Assembly (NCBI GenBank): GCA_001464625.1
Contig: LNFJ01000132.1
Span: forward strand, 1 to 36,938
Direction of reading: 5' to 3'
Length of the DNA: 36,938 nucleotides
From: Bacteroidia bacterium Ga0077558
Lineage (GTDB): Bacteria; Bacteroidota; Bacteroidia; Chitinophagales; Chitinophagaceae
Shown: piece after piece, positions 32,299-36,938 of the stretch
Numbering within the stretch: the stretch's first letter is position 1
Layout of the letters: each line of letters begins with the position of its first letter
The notes under the pieces: model-generated
Told to the model about the DNA's origin: nothing
Databases searched by the model: none
What the model saw: the letters and a program-made list of their open reading frames with translations, nothing else
Position numbers and translations under genes: made by a program

Positions 32299-35169
32299 TT
32301 AAAACCCTTTTAATGGGGCATCTTCTTTTTTATCTGGCTTTAATGTTGCCCGGATATAACTATTAAGATTGATATACTTCTTAGCAACATCCTGCAGCAT
32401 TTTTGAGTTAAGTGTTTGAGATTGCTTTTGTCTTTTCATTATATCAGATGGATTATTGCCAAGATAATAGGCTTCAAAAAGACTATTGAGCCAAAATGAA
32501 TTTTGCTTAATATCTACCTCTAATTTTCTTTTCTGCTGCTCTTTCACTTTTTCAATGTCTTCATTGCTAACGCCAGTTGTAATTATTTTTTGTAGTTCAT
32601 CAATAGCAGCTTTGCTTAATGTATCAACATTTTCCGGGGCACAAGGAAATGAAATACTAAAGGTTGAATAAGAATAAGGAATGCGGCTGATGCTTCCTTG
32701 TGCACTTACCCCATAAACACTGCCTTTTTCTTCTCTTAATTGTTCCACTAATTTTATGTCCACCACCTCTGCAAGGCTTTTAAGTGCAAAAGCGTCGTTG
32801 CTACTATATGTGACAGGGCTGGTAAATACCAAATTAACCTGGCTCTTAGGATCGCTGCCTTTTGTAATTATTTTATCAATTTTCCCGGAAGGAGGACGAA
32901 TACCAAGGTCTTTAAAGTTCTCTTTCTTTTGCGAGAAAGGAAGGCTACCAATATATTTTTCCAATAAAGGCTTAATGGTGGCTTCTTCAAAAGAGCCAAC
33001 AAACAGGAAGGTAAAATCACCAGCATTGGCAAAACGTTCTTTGTAGATCTGTATGCTGCGGTCTAAATTGATCTTATCAAAATCTTCAGGCTTAGGCAAG
33101 CCTCCTGCACGGGGATGATTTTGTGTCATCATTTTTTGAAACTCTGCACTGTAATATATCTGCGGATTGGCAGCAAGGTTTGCATACAGCTGCTGCTGCC
33201 TTGTTTTGTACGATTCAAATGCATCCGTATCTTTTCTTGGAGCCGTAAAGTATAAGTGTATTAGTTGTAATAATGTTTCTGTTTCTTTTGGAGTGGTGCC
33301 TCCATTTAATCCTTCGCTGTACAGGGAGATATTTGGCGACAAGGAAGTACTCTTTCCTTTTAGCATATTACCAAGGTCAATAGCAGAAAAATCACCCACA
33401 CCGCTTTGCGAAATAATGGCGGCAGCATTGGTAGCAGAATAATAATCTGCATCACTAGCTAATGAGTGACCCCCTTTACTGAATGCCCTGAATACGATTT
33501 CATCGTTTTTAAAATTGGTAGATTTTAATATAACGGTGGCACCGTTTGATAATTTGATTATAGAAGTACCTATTTCATCATTTATGGTTGAGTTAATAAT
33601 TTTTCCGGCCTTTAATTTACTGGCATCCATTAATGCAGTAGCAAGAATTTTTTCTTTATAAGGTTCAATGGTCGCTACATCTACATCTTTCAGTAATTTA
33701 TTTATTTCATCAGCCGTTGGAATTTTTACTCCTTCCTTATCAGGTGCATTAAAGGTTACCACCATATTGTTCTTGGTGATCCATTGTGATGCCAACTTAT
33801 TAATATCTTCCAGTTTTACAGTGCCCAGGTATTGTTTTACAAAATCATATTCCCACTCAATACCGGGAATGGGCTCATGGATAAGAAAATTATTTACATA
33901 TTCATCTACGTAATGAAAAGATTCTTCTTTTTCCCGTTCATTAAAAATGCGGTCGTAAAAACTTTGTAATTGTTTTTTCTGTAAGTCAAATTCACTTTTG
34001 GTAAATCCATGCAATAAAATACGACGGTTTTCTTGTAGCATGGCATACAGCGAACGGGCCATTCCTGTATCACTGGTATTAGCATACAGTTGGTAGGCAT
34101 CTTTTGTTCTGGCGAGGCTGCTACCATAATAAGAACCTGCTGCAACAAAAGGAGGATTTGATTTTAATGTTATCTCCCGCAACCGGGTGTTAAGCATGCC
34201 AGTAAACAAAAGTTGATTCATATAGCGGCAATAATCACCAATGGTGGTTTCTGGCTGCGGCTCTTTCTTAAACAATACTTCTACTGTAGGGAAATCAGTT
34301 TCTTTATCTTTTGCTACAACGGATAATGCTTCTGTATGGTCGGGTACTGCAAATACATCTCTTCTTCTGGGTGATGTTGCAGCAGGAATATCGCTGAATA
34401 TTTTTTTGATCAACTGTTCCATATCGTTTACATCAATATCTCCTACAACAACGATGGCTTGCAGATCCGGACGGTACCAATCCTTATAAAATCGTTTTAA
34501 TGCAGCATGAGAAAAATGTTGCAATGTTTCCACTTTCCCAATGGGTAATCTATCAGCATATTTTGAACCCTGGTATTGAACAGGCAATGTTTGCTTCATC
34601 ATTCTTTCATCAGCACCCCGGCTCAATCTCCATTCTTCAATAACAACGCCTCTTTCTTTTTCTATTTCAAGCGAATCAAGTTGTGCATTGTGTGCCCAAT
34701 CTTCCAGTATCTCCAATCCTTTTTCTACCAGTCCAGGTTTATCAGTAGGCACTGGAAGTATGTAAACGGTTTCATCAAAGCTGGTGTAAGCGTTAAGGTC
34801 AGCGCCAAACTCCACACCAATACTTTGCAGATAACTCACCAGTTCATTTTTTGGGAAACGTTTAGTGCCATTAAAGTTCATATGCTCCATAAAATGGGCC
34901 AACCCTTGTTGGTCATCATCTTCTAATACAGAGCCTGCATTCACAACTAACCGGAGTTCAACTCTTTTTTCTGGCAATGTGTTCTTTCGGATATAATACG
35001 TAAGTCCATTAGAAAGCTTTCCAATTTTTACATTCGGATCTACAGGCATTACCTGTGTAATATCAATTTGCGAGAAAGTAGCCGGCGATAAAAAAAATAT
35101 CGCCAGTGCAAATAGCCAAAGCTTTTTACCCACCAGTATTGTTTTAGTTGTGAACGTAAATTTATTCAA
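32299..35169 (-). CDS. M16-family zinc metalloprotease (insulinase/pitrilysin type)
   Basis: Exported M16 peptidase, up to 956 residues, with signal peptide ending ATFSQ. The inverted zinc motif HFMEH is at 92-96 (His92, Glu95, His96), with the distal Glu in ERGVVIEE at about 172-179. A second M16 half without the zinc motif follows (about 520-930), the usual two-lobed clam shell that degrades short peptides in the periplasm. No in-frame ATG is available near the 5' end: the frame is open from a TAA at about 35206, so the start is either TTG at 35169 or GTG at 35133; the latter gives a more compact signal peptide. It is followed by the SRPBCC gene. Confidence 0.9.
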   Translation of the reverse strand: MNKFTFTTKTILVGKKLWLFALAIFFLSPATFSQIDITQVMPVDPNVKIGKLSNGLTYYIRKNTLPEKRVELRLVVNAGSVLEDDDQQGLAHFMEHMNFNGTKRFPKNELVSYLQSIGVEFGADLNAYTSFDETVYILPVPTDKPGLVEKGLEILEDWAHNAQLDSLEIEKERGVVIEEWRLSRGADERMMKQTLPVQYQGSKYADRLPIGKVETLQHFSHAALKRFYKDWYRPDLQAIVVVGDIDVNDMEQLIKKIFSDIPAATSPRRRDVFAVPDHTEALSVVAKDKETDFPTVEVLFKKEPQPETTIGDYCRYMNQLLFTGMLNTRLREITLKSNPPFVAAGSYYGSSLARTKDAYQLYANTSDTGMARSLYAMLQENRRILLHGFTKSEFDLQKKQLQSFYDRIFNEREKEESFHYVDEYVNNFLIHEPIPGIEWEYDFVKQYLGTVKLEDINKLASQWITKNNMVVTFNAPDKEGVKIPTADEINKLLKDVDVATIEPYKEKILATALMDASKLKAGKIINSTINDEIGTSIIKLSNGATVILKSTNFKNDEIVFRAFSKGGHSLASDADYYSATNAAAIISQSGVGDFSAIDLGNMLKGKSTSLSPNISLYSEGLNGGTTPKETETLLQLIHLYFTAPRKDTDAFESYKTRQQQLYANLAANPQIYYSAEFQKMMTQNHPRAGGLPKPEDFDKINLDRSIQIYKERFANAGDFTFLFVGSFEEATIKPLLEKYIGSLPFSQKKENFKDLGIRPPSGKIDKIITKGSDPKSQVNLVFTSPVTYSSNDAFALKSLAEVVDIKLVEQLREEKGSVYGVSAQGSISRIPYSYSTFSISFPCAPENVDTLSKAAIDELQKIITTGVSNEDIEKVKEQQKRKLEVDIKQNSFWLNSLFEAYYLGNNPSDIMKRQKQSQTLNSKMLQDVAKKYINLNSYIRATLKPDKKEDAPLKGF

Positions 35170-35187
35170 CCGGCGTTGCTTTGTAAA

Positions 35188-35225
35188 ATAAAAAACCTCC
35201 TTTTACATAAAAGGAGGTTTTTTAT
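35188..35225 (-). terminator. Perfect-hairpin terminator between msrB and the M16 gene
   Basis: An 18-bp perfect inverted repeat (35188-35205 and 35208-35225) around a 2-nt centre, with ACCTCC/GGAGGT core and A/T runs at both ends. Its position, 15 bp after the msrB stop (35241), makes it the msrB terminator on the minus strand; the T-run is present on both strands. Confidence 0.9.
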
Positions 35226-35240
35226 TAGTTAGGTAAAATT

Positions 35241-35810
35241 CTATTGCTGCGGTTTTTCTTTAAAACTCTTTTCTGCCTCTTTAGCTTTTTCAAAATCAAG
35301 CACTACGCCGTTTATGCAGTAACGAAGGCCGGTTGGAGGTGGTCCATCGTCAAATACATGCCCCAAATGTGCTTTACAACGGCCGCATTGCACCTCTGTT
35401 CTTTGCATACCATGCGTATTATCAGGAGTGTAGATGATGCTACTCTTGCTTACCGGCTCATAAAAACTAGGCCAGCCGCAACCGCTTTCAAATTTAGTAT
35501 CGCTTTTAAATAAACCGTTGCCACATGCTGCGCAATAATAGGTCCCTGTTTCGGAAAACTTATCATATTTACTGGTGCCGGGTCTTTCTGTGCCTTTCAT
35601 TCGGGCTATATAAAAAACATCCTGCGGTAATATTTTTTTCCATTCTTCATCGGCAAGCACCACTTTGCCGGTATCTGATTTAGAATAAACAGAATTGTTC
35701 TTTTTTGTAGTGTCCATTTTTGAAGAATTAGTGGTGGAAGAATTATTTTGGGAATAGCTGCATTGCTGCAACAGGCCTGTAAATGCTAATATCGTTATCA
35801 GTTTGATCAT
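35241..35810 (-). CDS. msrB: Exported methionine sulfoxide reductase MsrB
   Basis: Peptide methionine-(R)-sulfoxide reductase, 189 residues, repairing oxidised methionine. Start set at ATG 35810: the in-frame TTG at 35831 lies inside the predicted promoter. An N-terminal signal (MIKLITILAFTGLLQQC) suggests export; the lipobox-like LQQC is atypical, so anchoring is doubtful. A Ser/Asn/Thr linker precedes the MsrB domain (about 55-180): zinc CxxC pairs in YYCAACGNGLF and QCGRCKAHLGH, the Cys of SGCGWPSF, and catalytic Cys in RYCINGVVLDF. The residues after the catalytic Cys are INGVVL rather than the more common INSASL. It is followed by a strong terminator. Confidence 0.93.
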   Translation of the reverse strand: MIKLITILAFTGLLQQCSYSQNNSSTTNSSKMDTTKKNNSVYSKSDTGKVVLADEEWKKILPQDVFYIARMKGTERPGTSKYDKFSETGTYYCAACGNGLFKSDTKFESGCGWPSFYEPVSKSSIIYTPDNTHGMQRTEVQCGRCKAHLGHVFDDGPPPTGLRYCINGVVLDFEKAKEAEKSFKEKPQQ

Positions 35811-35828
35811 CTTTTTATTATTATGTAA

Positions 35829-35836
35829 CAAACTTA
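35829..35836 (-). promoter_or_regulatory. -7 promoter element of msrB
   Basis: TAAGTTTG on the minus strand matches TAnnTTTG exactly. The predicted transcription start, near 35824, lies upstream of ATG 35810 and downstream of the in-frame TTG at 35831, which decides the start codon. No -33 TTG at the usual distance. Confidence 0.5.
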
Positions 35837-35957
35837 CGGCAACCTTGTTTGGTTGGATTGTCTTATTACTGACAGCCTGCTATTCTTAACAATTTGTGTA
35901 CCGGGTTGATTTGCCGTAAAACTTGTGCTAACAGCGAGTTATTTAACCTGTGTATAT

Positions 35958-35965
35958 TATATTTG
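35958..35965 (+). promoter_or_regulatory. -7 promoter element of adk
   Basis: TATATTTG matches TAnnTTTG exactly and predicts a leader of about 21 nt before the ATG at 35991. No clear -33 TTG at 19-21 bp. Confidence 0.5.
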
Positions 35966-35990
35966 TCACTAACCAAGGTTAAAGTAGCTT

Positions 35991-36527
35991 ATGTTTAATT
36001 TGATATTGTTTGGCCCTCCGGGCAGTGGAAAAGGCACACAATCAGAGAAACTGGTTGAAAAGTATGATCTGGTTCATCTTTCAACAGGTAATCTTTTGCG
36101 TCAGGAGATCAAGGACAAAACTCCTTTAGGTATTGAGGCTAAGAGTTTTATAGATAAAGGCCAGCTGGTACCGGATGAAGTGGTGATAGGTATGGTAGAC
36201 TCTTATTTCGACCTGCATAAAGGCGCAAAAGGTTTTTTATTTGACGGCTTTCCCCGCACAGTGGCTCAGGCCAAAGCATTAGATAATTTACTGGAGCTTA
36301 AAAAAACAGAGATTGGAAAAGTGCTGATACGGGGTAAAACCTCAGGTAGAAGCGATGATATGGATGAAAAAGTACAGCGAAACCGCCAGGATGTGTATAA
36401 AAAGGAAACGTTACCGGTGGCCGCATACTATACAAAAGCAAAGAAGGTTGCCAGTATAAATGGTATGGGAAATGTGGAGGATATATTTGAACGCCTTTCT
36501 GCCATTATTGATAAAAAAATGAAATAA
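35991..36527 (+). CDS. adk: Adenylate kinase with apparent internal deletion
   Basis: Adenylate kinase of the short bacterial type (ATP + AMP to 2 ADP), 178 residues. The P-loop GPPGSGKGT (8-16), AMP-site segments [12 protein letters not shown] and KGQLVPDEV, and [11 protein letters not shown] are intact, as are [10 protein letters not shown] of the short LID and [12 protein letters not shown] after it. Between EIGKV and LIRGKTSGR, however, the normal beta-strand and helix (in relatives, a V-x-L-x-V-x-x-x-E-L-x-x-R type segment of about 12-14 residues) are missing, and total length is about 11 below the usual 189-190. The frame is kept. The loss would remove a core strand before the LID, so activity is doubtful unless another adk exists. 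Confidence 0.88.
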   Translation: MFNLILFGPPGSGKGTQSEKLVEKYDLVHLSTGNLLRQEIKDKTPLGIEAKSFIDKGQLVPDEVVIGMVDSYFDLHKGAKGFLFDGFPRTVAQAKALDNLLELKKTEIGKVLIRGKTSGRSDDMDEKVQRNRQDVYKKETLPVAAYYTKAKKVASINGMGNVEDIFERLSAIIDKKMK

Positions 36528-36545
36528 ACAAAAAACTACATACAG

Positions 36546-36569
36546 GCCCCTTTAAAAGAGGGGCTTTTT
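36546..36569 (+). terminator. Intrinsic terminator of adk
   Basis: Stem GCCCCT (36546-36551) with AGGGGC (36559-36564), loop of 7 nt, followed by five T residues. It starts 18 bp after the adk stop codon. Confidence 0.82.
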
Positions 36570-36612
36570 CATTGTAAGGTTTTCGTAACCTTGCAATTCA
36601 GAATATTGCCAT

Positions 36613-36938
36613 ATGAGCCTTGAGAAAGAAAATTTTCTTAGAACTAAGCTTATTTCTTACCTGCAAAGATTAGATCCTGCTACTATTCCGCAGTGGGGTA
36701 AAATGAGTGTGCAGCAAATGATAGAACATTATGGAGGCGATGCAGTACGCAATGCGAATGGTCGCTTAAAGATGGAAAAAATTATCACCCCTCCCGAAAA
36801 TCTTGACAGGATGCGGGAGTTTATGATGAGCGATAAACCCTTTAAAGAAAATACAAAGAATCCGTTAATGGGAGAAGAGCCACTTCCATTACGATACAAA
36901 ACAGTACAGGCTGCTATTGGTGCTTTGCAACAGGAGCT
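36613..36938 (+). CDS. DUF1569/DinB-like protein, 3' end cut by window
   Basis: First 108 codons of a gene running out of the window; no stop is reached. The ATG at 36613 opens MSLEKENFLRTKLISYLQRL, then IPQWGKMSVQQMIEHYGG, a pattern of the DinB-like four-helix fold (DUF1569) with a His that in DinB relatives binds a metal (MIEHYGG). The sequence continues with ITPPENLDRMREFM and NPLMGEEPLPLRY. Function unknown. It lies 43 bp after the adk terminator and has a poor -7-like TAACCTTG upstream. Confidence 0.65.
   Translation, partial: MSLEKENFLRTKLISYLQRLDPATIPQWGKMSVQQMIEHYGGDAVRNANGRLKMEKIITPPENLDRMREFMMSDKPFKENTKNPLMGEEPLPLRYKTVQAAIGALQQE

Noticed and set aside
35939..35965. Full two-element promoter for adk
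   Set aside because: Only the -7 TATATTTG is convincing; the nearest TTG is more than 30 bp upstream, so only the -7 element is listed.

Overview
The window reads as a chromosomal segment of a Bacteroidota bacterium, most likely a member of the Chitinophagaceae or a close relative. The evidence is: AT-rich DNA; exported proteins with signal peptides ending in AQ or SQ; families typical of the phylum (GH97, DUF4834, VPS10/sortilin-type proteins, long charged IF-2, multi-PAS HisKA_3 kinases); almost no Shine-Dalgarno sequences; and promoters of the phylum's own type, a -33 TTG and a -7 TAnnTTTG 19-21 bp apart. No tRNA, rRNA, CRISPR array, transposase or phage gene was seen.

Layout. Positions 1-6539 (+) hold a periplasmic glycan-degradation cluster: a GH3 beta-glycosidase cut by the window start, a GH97 of the retaining type, a second complete GH3 that is a close paralogue of the first, and a secreted alpha/beta-hydrolase. 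A lipoprotein GDPD (6605-7408) follows, facing a small DUF4834 protein. Positions 7776-12601 (+) are the conserved rimP-nusA-infB operon, with a strong promoter and a leader hairpin before rimP; intergenic repeats lie on both sides of infB. Then come a SurA-like chaperone/PPIase, an orphan six-PAS histidine kinase, a PurF-type amidophosphoribosyltransferase and a SixA phosphatase, whose 3' end overlaps that of a convergent GT-B glycosyltransferase. A 48-residue Cys/Gly lipoprotein and an 80-residue protein precede a convergent aminotransferase.

Positions 22715-27150 (-) are accessory in character: a duplicated-domain membrane protein, an unknown 153-residue protein, a 200-bp intergenic repeat element with inverted ends, and a module in the order Crp/Fnr-type regulator, SnoaL-like lipoprotein, F420-reductase-like NADP-binding protein, secreted DUF1080-like protein. 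The module promoter carries a near-perfect inverted repeat in its -33/-7 spacer, a good candidate operator for the adjacent regulator, and a separate nested palindrome lies upstream of the regulator gene.

The rest is envelope and housekeeping: a 1055-residue VPS10-type secreted protein with a GC-rich 20-bp palindrome inserted in frame after its signal peptide, an unknown membrane-anchored protein, an SRPBCC protein downstream of a large M16 protease, an exported MsrB, an adenylate kinase that appears to lack about 12-14 residues before its LID motif, and the start of a DUF1569/DinB-like gene cut by the window end.

The best leads are the regulator/operator module (26478-26511, 27229-27269), the coding-sequence palindrome (30421-30440), the adenylate kinase deletion (about 36321), the rimP leader hairpin (7800-7827), the repeat element (24121-24360) and the small Cys-rich lipoprotein (20974-21120).
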